Positions 53,993-63,057 of a stretch of DNA of 64,000 bases are shown in pieces. The DNA lies in the NCBI GenBank assembly GCA_016707705.1, contig JADJHD010000006.1, positions 124,001 through 188,000 on the forward strand. The letters run 5' to 3'. The stretch is from Bacteroidales bacterium. Lineage in GTDB: Bacteria; Bacteroidota; Bacteroidia; Bacteroidales; UBA4417. The position numbers were made by a program, and so were the translations under genes. The notes beneath the pieces are model-generated. The model saw only the letters and a program-made list of their open reading frames with translations, ran no database searches and had not been told where the DNA came from. Every line of letters begins with the position of its first letter. Within the stretch, counting starts at the first letter, position 1.

Positions 53993-54943
53993 ATGGGATT
54001 ATTCTCATTCTTCAGTAAGGAAAAAAAGGAAGTTCTGGATAAAGGACTCGAGAAAACACGTACCAGCGTATTCTCCCGCATTTCCAAGGCTATCATCGGA
54101 AAATCAAAGGTGGATGATGAAGTTCTCGATAATCTCGAGGAAATTCTGGTAACATCCGATGTGGGTGTTGAAACTACCTTGAAAATTATTGAAAGAATTC
54201 AGCAAAGGGTTTCCCGTGATAAATTCCTCGGAACCTCCGAACTGAATGGAATCCTCCGTGAAGAAATTGCAGGATTGCTTTCAGAAACCGAAACCGGGGA
54301 CTTTGTAGATTTTGATTTTCCGAAAAGAGACACTCCCTATGTTATTATGGTTGTTGGAGTGAATGGGGTAGGCAAGACTACTACCATTGGCAAAATGGCC
54401 TATAACTTCCGCAAAGCAGGAAAAACAGTTCTTCTTGGTGCCGCTGATACATTCAGGGCAGCAGCCATTGAGCAGCTTCAGATCTGGGCTAACAGGGCAG
54501 AGGTAGAAATAGTTAGGCAGGATATGGGTTCCGATCCCGCTGCCGTTGCTTATGATACTCTCAAATCTGCGGTAAGCAGGGGCACTGATGTTGTTATCAT
54601 TGATACTGCAGGGCGATTGCACAATAAAACCAACCTGATGAATGAACTTGGGAAAGTTCGCAAGGTTATGCAGAAGGTTATTCCCGACGCTCCCCATGAA
54701 GTCCTTCTTGTTCTTGATGCTTCAACCGGACAGAATGCCATTGAACAGGCTAAACAATTCACCGCTGTTACTGAAGTAACCTCTCTCGCTCTTACCAAAC
54801 TCGATGGCACTGCTAAAGGTGGAGTTGTTATCGGCATCTCCGATCAGTTCAGGATCCCGGTCCGATATATCGGTCTTGGTGAAAAAATGGAGGACCTGCA
54901 GGTATTCAATAAGGGTGAATTCGTTGATTCCCTTTTCTCCTGA
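53993..54943 (+). CDS. ftsY: Signal recognition particle receptor FtsY
   Basis: 316 residues, the short form without a long acidic A domain. N domain ~20-95 (KAIIGKSKVDDEVLDNLEEI). G domain with GVNGVGKTTTIGKMAY, DTFRAAAIEQLQIW, IIDTAGRLHNKTNLM, and TKLDGTAKGGVVIGI. It docks ribosome-nascent-chain complexes bound to SRP at the inner membrane. It is followed by rimO. Confidence 0.97.
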   Translation: MGLFSFFSKEKKEVLDKGLEKTRTSVFSRISKAIIGKSKVDDEVLDNLEEILVTSDVGVETTLKIIERIQQRVSRDKFLGTSELNGILREEIAGLLSETETGDFVDFDFPKRDTPYVIMVVGVNGVGKTTTIGKMAYNFRKAGKTVLLGAADTFRAAAIEQLQIWANRAEVEIVRQDMGSDPAAVAYDTLKSAVSRGTDVVIIDTAGRLHNKTNLMNELGKVRKVMQKVIPDAPHEVLLVLDASTGQNAIEQAKQFTAVTEVTSLALTKLDGTAKGGVVIGISDQFRIPVRYIGLGEKMEDLQVFNKGEFVDSLFS

Positions 54944-55037
54944 TTCCCGGGCCATTCGCAGCTGATTAATTAAAGCCCATCGATTTTAATCTGATGAGCA
55001 ATACCTTGTTTCTTTCTTAAACTCAGGAAACTTACTC

Positions 55038-56342
55038 ATGATTATGAAATCACGCCAATCCATCAGGGTAATTACACTTGGCTGCGCCAAAAACCTGGTT
55101 GATTCGGAAGTCCTTATGGGACAATTAAAACTCAATAATATTAAGGTATTGCGCGATGACGATAAAGGTCATGCCGATACCGTGGTCATCAATACCTGCG
55201 GATTTATCAATGATGCCAAAGAGGAATCCATTGATATGATTCTGAGTTACATCGACCAGAAACGCAAGGGCCGCATTCGCGATGTGTACGTAATGGGTTG
55301 CCTCTCCGAAAGATTCCGCGAGCCATTGATGAAGGAAATTCCTGAAGTGGATGAATTCTTTGGGGTGAACGATCTCGCAAATGTGGTAAAGCGAATGGGA
55401 CTGGAGTTCCGTCAAAACCTGTTGGGAGAACGATATCTCACTACTCCCTCTCATTATGCTTATCTCAAGATAGCTGAAGGCTGCAATCGAAGCTGCTCCT
55501 TCTGTGCTATTCCCGGTATAAGGGGTAAGCATATCTCCAGAACTCCTGAGGATCTGATCAGCGAAGCCAGGAATCTTTCAGGACAAGGTGTTAAGGAACT
55601 GTTGCTTATTTCCCAGGATCTTACCTTCTACGGAATGGATCGCCTAAAGAAGCAGGCATTGCCTGAACTTGTGGAGCAGCTCTCAGATCTTGATCTATTT
55701 AAATGGATACGCCTTCATTACCTTTATCCTTCCACTTTCCCGGAACGACTTCTTGCTGTCATCAATGAAAGAAAGGATGTCTGCAACTACATCGATATTC
55801 CGCTTCAGCATATAAATGATCGCATCCTCTCATCAATGCGCAGGGGGGTAAGCTCAAAGGAAACGCGAGATCTTATAGCAAAATTCCGCAACTCACTTCC
55901 CGGTGCGGCAATCAGGACAGCCTTTATTGTTGGATACCCTGGCGAAACTGAACAGGAATTCAGGGAACTTGAAGATTTTATCAGGGAGAGCCGCTTCGAC
56001 AGGGCAGGAGTGTTTACCTACTCACATGAGGAAAATACCGCTGCTTTCGGACTGGAGGATAATATCCCTGAAGAAGTTAAGCAGGAACGTGCGTCACGAT
56101 TGATGGAGATACAGATGGATATTAGCCTGGATCTTAACCTTGAAAAGGTGGGAAAAACCTATGCAGTGCTTCTTGATAGAAAGGAAGGCGAGTACTTTGT
56201 TGGAAGGACAGAATATGATTCACCTGAAATTGACAATGAAGTTTTAATTAAGTCAGCAAGCAATCTGAAAATTGGCGAATTTTACAATGTCAAAATAAAT
56301 GAGGCCGATGCTTTCGACCTGTATGGAAGTTTAACCGAATAA
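55038..56342 (+). CDS. rimO: Ribosomal protein uS12 methylthiotransferase RimO
   Basis: 434 residues. N-terminal UPF0004 domain with LGCAKNLVDSEVLMGQL, VINTCGFINDAKEESIDM and a third Cys in VMGCLSERF. Radical SAM cluster motif CNRSCSFC (CX3CX2C) near 150. C-terminal TRAM domain (~370-434). It modifies an Asp of ribosomal protein S12. The two-gene order ftsY-rimO is usual in this phylum. Confidence 0.96.
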   Translation: MIMKSRQSIRVITLGCAKNLVDSEVLMGQLKLNNIKVLRDDDKGHADTVVINTCGFINDAKEESIDMILSYIDQKRKGRIRDVYVMGCLSERFREPLMKEIPEVDEFFGVNDLANVVKRMGLEFRQNLLGERYLTTPSHYAYLKIAEGCNRSCSFCAIPGIRGKHISRTPEDLISEARNLSGQGVKELLLISQDLTFYGMDRLKKQALPELVEQLSDLDLFKWIRLHYLYPSTFPERLLAVINERKDVCNYIDIPLQHINDRILSSMRRGVSSKETRDLIAKFRNSLPGAAIRTAFIVGYPGETEQEFRELEDFIRESRFDRAGVFTYSHEENTAAFGLEDNIPEEVKQERASRLMEIQMDISLDLNLEKVGKTYAVLLDRKEGEYFVGRTEYDSPEIDNEVLIKSASNLKIGEFYNVKINEADAFDLYGSLTE

Positions 56343-56355
56343 TTTTATTGTAATC

Positions 56356-57183
56356 ATGAAAAAAGCTTTTTTTCTTACAGTATTTGCTCTGATAATGGGG
56401 TTTTATGGAATAGCCCAAACAGCTGCCAATAAAACAGATGACAAGGGCCGTAAACAAGGTCCATGGGAAGAAAAGACAGCTACCGGCATTTCCAAAGGCA
56501 CCTATGTTGATGATCAGAAGGAGGGGAACTGGATTTCCTATGGTTCTAACGGGAATCTTACAAGGATTGAAGTATTTGTTAAAGGTCTGCGTGAAGGAAT
56601 CTTCGTCGAAATCGACCAAAGAGGTTACCTCGTTAGCGAGATGTATTATGTGAATAATATGCTTGAAGGAACAGCTAAAAAATTCTACTATGGAACCAAT
56701 CCAGCCTCGGTGATTGAGTATAAACATGGTAAGATCAATGGCAAGAAGAAAGTTTATTATGAAAATGCAGCCGGTAAACTGACTGAAGAATCAGAGTATG
56801 TCGATGATGTCAAGGATGGTATTTCGAATTTCTATTCCTCAACAGGCGACCCTATCGCTGAATATATCTATAAGAAAGGATTGCTGGAAGGTATTCAGAA
56901 GACCTATTATCCCGGTAAAAAGCTCATGAGCGAGCAGAACTACGTGAATAATGTTGAATCCGGACTGTACAGGGAATATTATGATTCCGGTAAGGTCAAG
57001 ACTGAAGGAAATTACAAGGAAGGTAAAATGGACGGCAAGTGGATTGAAAATAATGAGGATGGAGTGCTGAAAATGGAAGGTTCCTACGTAAATGGTGAGA
57101 AGGAAGGTAAGTGGGCAGAATTCGATGCTACTGGTAAAATTGTAAAGACCACCAAATTCACCAAGGGAGTTGAGAAGCCCTAA
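56356..57183 (+). CDS. MORN-repeat (YwqK-like) secreted protein
   Basis: 275 residues. Signal peptide MKKAFFLTVFALIMGFYGIA. At least nine tandem units of about 23 residues with the MORN-like pattern YxxGKxxGxW/E (KQGPWEEKT; KEGNWISYGSNGNLTRIEVF; GLREGIFVEIDQRG; KMDGKWIENNEDG; KEGKWAEFDATGK). Often annotated as YwqK-family antitoxin, but no toxin gene is beside it, so that name should not be taken literally. It lies 14 bp after rimO. Confidence 0.85.
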   Translation: MKKAFFLTVFALIMGFYGIAQTAANKTDDKGRKQGPWEEKTATGISKGTYVDDQKEGNWISYGSNGNLTRIEVFVKGLREGIFVEIDQRGYLVSEMYYVNNMLEGTAKKFYYGTNPASVIEYKHGKINGKKKVYYENAAGKLTEESEYVDDVKDGISNFYSSTGDPIAEYIYKKGLLEGIQKTYYPGKKLMSEQNYVNNVESGLYREYYDSGKVKTEGNYKEGKMDGKWIENNEDGVLKMEGSYVNGEKEGKWAEFDATGKIVKTTKFTKGVEKP

Positions 57184-57213
57184 TGCTCAACTGAACCAAG
57201 TAATCAATCTGAT

Positions 57214-57699
57214 ATGAGCGTATTGATAAATAACCCCTTTCGGTCCCGGGAGGGGTATAATTGTTTTGGCTGTTCACCCGATAATCCAATAGGCTTGAAG
57301 CTTCAGTTTCATTTCGATGGGGAAGCCGTTACCTCTGAATTTACTCCCGGTCAGGATTTTCAAGGCTGGTCAAATGTCCTGCATGGTGGAATTCAGGCTA
57401 CTGTTATGGATGAGATCGCCAGCTGGCTGGTAATGGCTAAGCTCGAGACAGCAGGGGTAACTTCAAAAATGGAAGTGCGCCTTCTTAAACCTGCACTGTT
57501 GGATAGAGCCCCTTTCAGAATGGTTGCCACCCTTCAGGAAATGCAGCGGAATATTGCCATTATCAAGGTAGAACTCACCGACAGCCAGGGACAGCTCTGT
57601 GCTGATTCCCTTATGCACTATTTCACTTATCCCCAGCACATCGCCGCCGACCGCCTCCATTTTCCCGGCATCAAAGCCCTCCTCCCTGATAAGGATTGA
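57214..57699 (+). CDS. PaaI-type hot-dog thioesterase
   Basis: 161 residues. Hot-dog fold motif NVLHGGIQATVMDEIASWLV (~49-68) with the HGG...D/E active-site pattern, and KMEVRLLKPALLDRAPFR. An N-terminal CFGCSPDNPIGLKLQF segment is common in this subgroup. It probably hydrolyses acyl-CoA thioesters in the cytosol. It follows the MORN gene by 30 bp. Confidence 0.88.
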   Translation: MSVLINNPFRSREGYNCFGCSPDNPIGLKLQFHFDGEAVTSEFTPGQDFQGWSNVLHGGIQATVMDEIASWLVMAKLETAGVTSKMEVRLLKPALLDRAPFRMVATLQEMQRNIAIIKVELTDSQGQLCADSLMHYFTYPQHIAADRLHFPGIKALLPDKD

Positions 57700-58330
57700 G
57701 TTGTTGGTAGTTTAGTTTTTAGTTGTTAGTGTCGATTGATCCAAATTCCCTTGCTTTCAAAAGTTCGGGGTTCTGGGTTCGGGGTTCAAGGTTTGGGGCT
57801 GCAAAAGGGGAGATTTCTGCAAGGGGGAGTTGTTAGTAGTTTAGTTTTTAGTTGTTAGTGTCGATTGATCCAGATTCCCTTGTTTTCAAAAGTTCAGGGT
57901 TCGGAGTTCAAGGTTTGAGGTTACAAGGTATTCTTGTGCTACATGATCCATGTCTCTTTATGTCCGCCACGGCGGATCTGTGTCTCCGTGGTTTTAAAAT
58001 TTAGGAGGTAGCAATAAATAGAGCACAGATCAGCCTGCCAGACAGATTATCAAATTACCGAATTATCACATCCTCACATCCTCACATCTCCACATCCTCC
58101 ACATCTCCACATCTCCCCATCTCATTGTCCCCAAGTCCCCCCTTCTCATTGTCCCCAAGTCCCCCCCGTCCCCAAGTCCCCCCGTCCCCAAGTCCCCCCG
58201 TCCCCAAGTCCCCCCCCCATCCCCCATCCCCTGTCCCCCAAACCCCAAATCTCCCCTGCAATCCACAAATCCCCCAACAATCACAAATCCGCAATCCGAA
58301 ATCACAAATCCGCAATCAAAAACCTTCCGG
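57700..58330. repeat. Intergenic repeat mosaic 7
   Basis: Two parallel blocks (57700-57825 and 57830-57940) with TTAGTTTTTAGTTGTTAGTG, GTCGATTGATCCA, and GTTCGGGGTTCTGGGTTC units. Then CCGCCACGGCGGA (57963-57975), CACATCCTCACATCTCCACA units (58068-58125), TCCCCAAGTCCCCC units with long C-runs (58128-58245), and AATCCGCAATCCGAAATCAC units (58258-58320). Proline-rich or glycine-rich open frames here are artefacts. Confidence 0.85.
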
Positions 58331-58388
58331 GGTTAATAACTTGTTAATTCTTTCCCATTTTAAAAAGGGCAGGACAAAAAAATCTGTC

Positions 58389-58396
58389 TACATTTG
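58389..58396 (+). promoter_or_regulatory. Candidate -7 box of the cobalamin operon
   Basis: TACATTTG matches TAnnTTTG exactly and lies directly before the riboswitch, which is where transcription should start. No clear -33 TTG at the right distance. Confidence 0.5.
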
Positions 58397-58404
58397 CATC
58401 GCAA

Positions 58405-58655
58405 TGGTGCGCATTCCGGGGCCTCCGGAAATGCCTGAAAAGGGAACCAGGTGCAAATCCTGGACAGTCCCGCTGCTGTAAACTTCAAACAAAATCAATC
58501 GCTTAAATATTATTGATTTTGTAGTCTCGCTGCCAGTATCTGATATTGGCAACTGAGGCAAAACCCAAGGACAACCTCTTGGCCACTGTCACGCACTTGC
58601 GGGATGGGAAGGCGTCCGGAAGGGAAGTGAGTCAGAAGACCTGCCAATGTGAGTT
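58405..58655 (+). promoter_or_regulatory. Cobalamin (AdoCbl) riboswitch
   Basis: The core features of the class are in order: GGGAACCAGGTGCAAATCC, then TGGACAGTCCCGCTGCTGTA, a long variable hairpin with complementary AATCAAT/ATTGATT arms (58493-58522), AACTGAGGCAAAACCC, the B12 box GCCACTGTC (58582-58590), ACTTGCGGGATGGGAAGGCG, and GTGAGTCAGAAGACCTGCC. It lies in the leader of btuB. Binding of the cofactor is expected to lower expression of the uptake genes. Exact ends were set by eye. Confidence 0.92.
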
Positions 58656-58750
58656 AATTCAAGGCTTTCGGGTTAAAGGCTTAGAATGGATCAGTCCTAA
58701 GGATATTTTTCCATTTTTTCCCTTTGGCGTGCATTTTAAAATTCGGTCCA

Positions 58751-60640
58751 ATGCGTTGGTTTGCATTTTTGCTTTTGCCATGCCTAACACTATCGCTTGC
58801 TGCTCAGGAATCACCACCCGATTCCTCGCATGCACTGCATGGAGTTGAGATATTTGCAGCCAGAATAGAACAGCTGCAGCCCGGATTGAAATACATGAGC
58901 TTCGATTCAAGCCTGCTATTTCGACAATCTTCATCAACCCTTTCAGGACTTATTGAAGGAAATACATCAGCAACTGTAAGGTCATACGGGACTGGTGGAC
59001 TGTCTACGCTCTCCCTCAGGGGTACCCAAACAACACAATCAGGAGTTTTCTGGAATGGATTTAATATCAATCAGTCCAATATTGGGATGTCGGACATTAC
59101 CCTTGTTCCAGCCTTCTTTTTTGATAAGGTCGGCTTGCAGTATGGTGGTGGCAGCGCAGTGCTTGGGAGTGATATAATAGGAGGGAGTATTCAGCTTTCA
59201 AATTCATCAGATTTTCAATCTGGTATCAGGGGTAGTGTTAGTCTTGATGCCTGCAGCTATGGCAATTACTATGCTGGGGCCAGACTGTCCGGAGGGAATG
59301 AGTATATATCAGCCATGGGTGCCGCTTTTCTTTCAAGCTCTGCAAATGCTTTCAGCTATCAACCTCTTACTGGTGCAAGGCTGAAACTTGAACATGCTGA
59401 AGCCTCGTCGGCAGGACTAATTCACCAGATTGATCTGAAGCTGAACCGGAAGAACTATCTCTCTGTTTCGGGCTGGTTGCAGCGTTCCAGTCGTGAGATT
59501 CCGGCAACAATGGTGATGGCTTCAAGTACACAGCAGCAGTATGATGAATCCTTCAGGACTACTGCCCAGTGGAATCATTTGCTGGAAAAAGGGCGCCTGA
59601 ATGTGAAATCTGCTTTCTTCAGTAATTACCTTCATTACACCAATGAGACTGCTAACATTGATGCCAGGTATCACCTTTTTACTTACGCCTTGGAATCAGA
59701 TCTGAGAAAGCAGTTGAGTAGCAGTTTTTGGATTGATGCAGGTGTCTCTGCCAAAAACATAGTTGCCGATATTACTTATTATAAAGGTATGAAGAGCAGG
59801 AAAGAATTAGCCTTTTTTGCCAGTGCAGGAAAGGATTTTCTTGCATCGCGCCTGAAGAATATTCTTAGCCTGCGGCAGGATTTTATTGAGGGTTATCATC
59901 CTCCATTATGTCCCTCAATTGGTTCAGAATTTCAGCTTTCAAAAGCAAGCTCAATCTTTATGAATGCCTCAAGGAATTTCAGGGTTCCAACTCTGAATGA
60001 CAGATATTGGCAGCCCGGCGGAAATCCGGATCTGCTTCCTGAAACCAGCTGGAATGAAGAAATTGGATATTCATTGCATTTGCAAAAGGCAAAATCAAAA
60101 CTGAAATTCAATGTCTCAGTCTATAATATTGTGACCAGTAATCTGATTCAGTGGGTAGCTATCACTTCAGATGTATGGTCGCCGGATAATGTAAGCAAGG
60201 TTTGGTGCAGGGGTGCTGAGATTGAGTCAGAGCTCGCTTCATCAATTGGAAAAATGACTGCAAAGCTTAAGCTGCAATATTCATATACACCTTCGACTGA
60301 AATTGAGACAGCTGACGACAATAATGGTTTTCCGGGAAAGCAGCTCATCTACATCCCATTGCATAAGCTCGTTTCCAATCTGGAACTTGAAATGTTCAAA
60401 ACCCGGTTCAATGTTGACCTTATTTCAAACGGAAGCCGTTATGTGACCAAGGATAACAGCCATTCCTTGCCGGCTTATCATCTGCTTGACATCTCGCTCT
60501 CAAGAGCACTTATGATCAAATCAACTGCCATTTTCCTGCAGTTTGAAGTTAAGAACCTGTTTGATGTAAGCTATCAGGAGGTTCTTTATTATCCTGAACC
60601 AGGCAGGGCATTTTTCCTGAAATCTACTCTAACTTTTTAA
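58751..60640 (+). CDS. btuB: TonB-dependent vitamin B12 receptor (BtuB-like)
   Basis: 629 residues from the ATG at 58751 (MRWFAFLLLPCLTLSLAAQ, signal peptide); an upstream TTG is less likely. Plug domain ~30-160 with RSYGTGGLSTLSLRGTQTTQ and FNINQSNIGMSDITLVP. The beta barrel continues to the C-terminus, which ends in Phe (RAFFLKSTLTF) after the VKNLFDVSYQEVLYYPEPGR box typical of TonB receptors. Assignment to cobalamin rests on the riboswitch in its leader and the propeller lipoprotein behind it. It imports B12 across the outer membrane using TonB energy. Confidence 0.92.
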   Translation: MRWFAFLLLPCLTLSLAAQESPPDSSHALHGVEIFAARIEQLQPGLKYMSFDSSLLFRQSSSTLSGLIEGNTSATVRSYGTGGLSTLSLRGTQTTQSGVFWNGFNINQSNIGMSDITLVPAFFFDKVGLQYGGGSAVLGSDIIGGSIQLSNSSDFQSGIRGSVSLDACSYGNYYAGARLSGGNEYISAMGAAFLSSSANAFSYQPLTGARLKLEHAEASSAGLIHQIDLKLNRKNYLSVSGWLQRSSREIPATMVMASSTQQQYDESFRTTAQWNHLLEKGRLNVKSAFFSNYLHYTNETANIDARYHLFTYALESDLRKQLSSSFWIDAGVSAKNIVADITYYKGMKSRKELAFFASAGKDFLASRLKNILSLRQDFIEGYHPPLCPSIGSEFQLSKASSIFMNASRNFRVPTLNDRYWQPGGNPDLLPETSWNEEIGYSLHLQKAKSKLKFNVSVYNIVTSNLIQWVAITSDVWSPDNVSKVWCRGAEIESELASSIGKMTAKLKLQYSYTPSTEIETADDNNGFPGKQLIYIPLHKLVSNLELEMFKTRFNVDLISNGSRYVTKDNSHSLPAYHLLDISLSRALMIKSTAIFLQFEVKNLFDVSYQEVLYYPEPGRAFFLKSTLTF

Positions 60641-60652
60641 TAAACATCTTCC

Positions 60653-61711
60653 ATGAATCACTTTAGTAAACTCACAATTGTTCTGATTGCCTTTCTGGCC
60701 ATTTTCACTTCATGTACCAAAAACGAAGACACAAAAAATGAAGGACTCTATTCAAATGGATATTTCATTACCAATGAGGGACCATTTACTTCAGGTACTG
60801 GTACCGTTACATTTTTTGATGAAGACAGCAATAAGGTTCATCAGGATATTTTTGAAACCGTTAACGGTCGGCCACTTGGTAACATTGTTCAGAGCATGGC
60901 AGTGAGTGGTGAGAATGCATATGTGATTGTAAACAATGCGGCTAAAATTGAAGTAGTTGAGATGTCTACCTTTAAATCTGTTGCGACCATTACCGGGTTT
61001 GAATTACCAAGATATCTCCTTCCGATTACTCCCTCCAAAGCTTATGTGAGCGATTGGAAAGGTGTTGTTTCCATAGTTGATTTGTCTGCCAACTCTGTAA
61101 AATCTGAACTTCCTGCCGGTACCGGTCCTGAAACCATGCTGAAATCCGGGAAGTACGTCTATGTGCTGAATGTAGGCGGTATGACACTTGACAGCACTGT
61201 GACCGTTATCGATTTCAGTACCGATAAGGTAGTAAAGACCATAAAAGTCTTTGACCGTCCTACCGGAGCCGTTGCCGATGCTTCCGGCAAGATATGGGTT
61301 ATGTGCTCCGGAAAGGGATTCAATGGCTGGCCTATGCCGGGAGATACCAAGGGTCATCTGGTCAGGATTGATCCTTCAAGTCTGGAGATAGACCTTGATT
61401 TCGAATTCCCTGAAGTCGCAATGCATCCCGAAAAACTGGTAACCAACCAGTCCGCAAGCAAGCTCTTCTTCCTCTACAACAATGGAATTTATACCTACGG
61501 TACATCCTTCGCCGGACAGAGCCCTCAGCGTCTTGTTGAACATTACAATCTTTATGCTCTTGCTTTCGATCCCGCAAAGAATCTTGTTATTACCTCCGAT
61601 CCTGTCGATTTTCAACAGAATGGCTGGATACTAAGGTACAATGCTGATAACGGACAAAAGCTCGACTCTATTCCAGCCGGCATCATCCCGGGAAATATCC
61701 TGATTAAGTGA
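60653..61711 (+). CDS. btuG: Surface beta-propeller lipoprotein, BtuG-like
   Basis: 352 residues. Lipoprotein signal MNHFSKLTIVLIAFLAIFTS-C (Cys at 21). YVTN/DUF5074-type propeller repeats follow (NAYVIVNNAAKIEVVEMSTF; KAYVSDWKGVVSIVDLSANS; YVYVLNVGGMTLDSTVTVID; KIWVMCSGKGFNGWPMPGDT). In Bacteroides, BtuG is a surface propeller lipoprotein that binds B12 very tightly and hands it to BtuB; the gene order, 12-bp spacing and shared riboswitch fit that role. The symbol is a functional inference. Confidence 0.8.
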   Translation: MNHFSKLTIVLIAFLAIFTSCTKNEDTKNEGLYSNGYFITNEGPFTSGTGTVTFFDEDSNKVHQDIFETVNGRPLGNIVQSMAVSGENAYVIVNNAAKIEVVEMSTFKSVATITGFELPRYLLPITPSKAYVSDWKGVVSIVDLSANSVKSELPAGTGPETMLKSGKYVYVLNVGGMTLDSTVTVIDFSTDKVVKTIKVFDRPTGAVADASGKIWVMCSGKGFNGWPMPGDTKGHLVRIDPSSLEIDLDFEFPEVAMHPEKLVTNQSASKLFFLYNNGIYTYGTSFAGQSPQRLVEHYNLYALAFDPAKNLVITSDPVDFQQNGWILRYNADNGQKLDSIPAGIIPGNILIK

Positions 61712-61734
61712 TTTCCCCTTTGGTTTGGTGTTAT

Positions 61735-62080
61735 TGCTAATTTTGTAGTTCCCTGCCTTGATGACAGGGAGACAATGGGACGGGGAGGGGGACTTGGGGA
61801 CGGGGAGATGTAAAAATTTGAAAATGTGATAATTCGGTAATTTGAAAATGAATTATGAAATGAGTAGCCGCTACGAATGAAAATGAGATAAGCTAGTTTC
61901 CCAAAGAAGCACAATCAAATCCGTGTAAATCTGTCCGCCAGCTGGCGGATCTGTGTCATCTGTGTTCTATTCATTGCTACTTGTAGAAAATAGAACTTTG
62001 AACTCCGAACTCCGTACCTCGAACTTTCGAAAGCACGTAAATTTAAAACTAACCGCACTAACAGCTAAACTATTAACAAC
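61735..62080. repeat. Intergenic repeat mosaic 8
   Basis: CCCTGCC-TTGAT-GACAGGG hairpin near 61753, GACGGGGAGGGGGACTTGGG units, AATTTGAAAATGTGATAATT, CCGCCAGCTGGCGGA (61936-61950), TGTGTTCTATTCATTGCTAC, GAACTCCGAACTCCGTACCT, and CTAACAGCTAAACTATTAAC next to the arfB start. It is in the inverse orientation to mosaics 1 and 2. Confidence 0.8.
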
Positions 62081-62085
62081 TAAAA

Positions 62086-62514
62086 ATGCCAACCCTCCCC
62101 AACATACCCGCCTTATTGAAGGAATGCAGTTTCTCTGCCGTAAGGAGCAGTGGGAGCGGGGGGCAGAATGTGAATAAGGTATCAACCAAGGTAATACTGA
62201 CCTTTGATGTTTTGAATTCCGAGGTGCTGGATGAAGAACAGAAAGAGTGGATACTTCTCAAGCTGCACAACAGGATATCAGTCGAAGGTATACTGCAGAT
62301 AAATGCTTCAACGGAGAGGACTCAGACCGGAAACAGGAAGGTAGTGGCAGAGAAGTTTATGGCGATCATCACCAAGGCATTTCATGTCCGTGCACCCCGT
62401 ACGGCCACCAGACCCACAGCCGGTTCCAGGGAGAGGCGGCTCAAGGAAAAGAAGACCACTTCCCAGAAGAAGGTCAATCGATCCGGCAATATATCAGGCC
62501 TTACTGACGAATAA
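62086..62514 (+). CDS. arfB: Alternative ribosome-rescue factor ArfB (peptidyl-tRNA hydrolase)
   Basis: 142 residues. RF-1 domain with the catalytic GGQ in SSGSGGQNVNKVSTKVIL (~22-39) and a Lys/Arg-rich C-terminal tail (RERRLKEKKTTSQKKVNR) that enters the empty mRNA channel. ArfB releases stalled ribosomes without a stop codon. Its 3' end overlaps the convergent PAS gene by 14 bp. Confidence 0.93.
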   Translation: MPTLPNIPALLKECSFSAVRSSGSGGQNVNKVSTKVILTFDVLNSEVLDEEQKEWILLKLHNRISVEGILQINASTERTQTGNRKVVAEKFMAIITKAFHVRAPRTATRPTAGSRERRLKEKKTTSQKKVNRSGNISGLTDE

Positions 62515-62869
62515 AATGAGGCATGGGATCGGGTAGAATTATTGAGATTTCTACCAATCCGGCAATTACCCCTCCCTTAAACCAGGGAGCCTGGCATATC
62601 AGTTTCTTTCTACCATTCTTTTCTATACTGTAGATGTTGCTCTTGCCTGTCGCAAGCAGTTCCCTGATGATATCGTTTGAATGAGGAGAATGGCAGTCGT
62701 AAAGGCTTCTGCCAATAAGATCCTGTCCGCCATCATTCACAAAAGTCTCGGCAGAGCGGTCATTCATATAAATAATTATTGCCTGAGTATCACAAACTGT
62801 GATTGCGTAGGGAAACTCCTTTGCCCAATCGGGTATTGAAGAGTTTATGGAAGAAGGATCAATCTGCAT
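62501..62869 (-). CDS. Single PAS-domain protein
   Basis: 122 residues consisting of one PAS fold: FPYAITVCDTQAIIIYMNDR, then GGQDLIGRSLYDCHSPHSND and LICQAPWFKGGVIAGLVEI. No output domain. Single-PAS proteins of this size with a DCH(P)-like loop occur in anaerobic bacteria and may sense small ligands. It faces away from the tRNA gene. Confidence 0.8.
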   Translation of the reverse strand: MQIDPSSINSSIPDWAKEFPYAITVCDTQAIIIYMNDRSAETFVNDGGQDLIGRSLYDCHSPHSNDIIRELLATGKSNIYSIEKNGRKKLICQAPWFKGGVIAGLVEISIILPDPMPHFIRQ

Positions 62870-62931
62870 ATTTGCTATAGAATTTTTTGTAAAAATAGGC
62901 TAAACAGCCTTTATTTAAAAGATTATTCCCT

Positions 62932-62939
62932 ATATTTGC
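62932..62939 (+). promoter_or_regulatory. -7 box of the tRNA-Arg gene
   Basis: TATATTTG matches TAnnTTTG exactly, 12 bp before the tRNA 5' end. Confidence 0.55.
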
Positions 62940-62951
62940 ACCCTCAAAAAC

Positions 62952-63025
62952 GGCTCTGTAGCTCAACTGAATAGAGCATCTGACTACGGATCAGAAGGTT
63001 ACAGGTTTGAATCCTGTCAGAGTCA
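62952..63025 (+). tRNA. tRNA-Arg (anticodon ACG)
   Basis: A complete cloverleaf without encoded CCA: acceptor GGCTCTG pairs with CAGAGTC (one G-T), D arm GCTC...GAGC, anticodon stem TCTGA/TCAGA with loop CTACGGA giving ACG, and T arm ACAGG-TTTGAAT-CCTGT. It reads CGN codons. Confidence 0.95.
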
Positions 63026-63027
63026 CG

Positions 63028-63055
63028 AAGGACTGCCAACGGCAGTCCTTTTTTT
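63028..63055 (+). terminator. Terminator of the tRNA-Arg gene
   Basis: AGGACTGCC-AAC-GGCAGTCCT followed by seven or eight T. Identical or near-identical copies recur at about 63184-63209 and 63275-63304 behind the tRNA-like fragments. Confidence 0.85.
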
Positions 63056-63057
63056 AT

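Noticed and set aside
56356..57183. Toxin-antitoxin system based on the YwqK-like annotation
   Set aside because: No toxin-like gene is adjacent; the neighbours are rimO and a thioesterase. MORN-type repeats alone do not show antitoxin function.
58066..58481. Glycine-rich and proline-rich frames on both strands
   Set aside because: They arise from TCCCCAAGTCCCCC units and C-runs in repeat mosaic 7 and have no start context or protein-like sequence.
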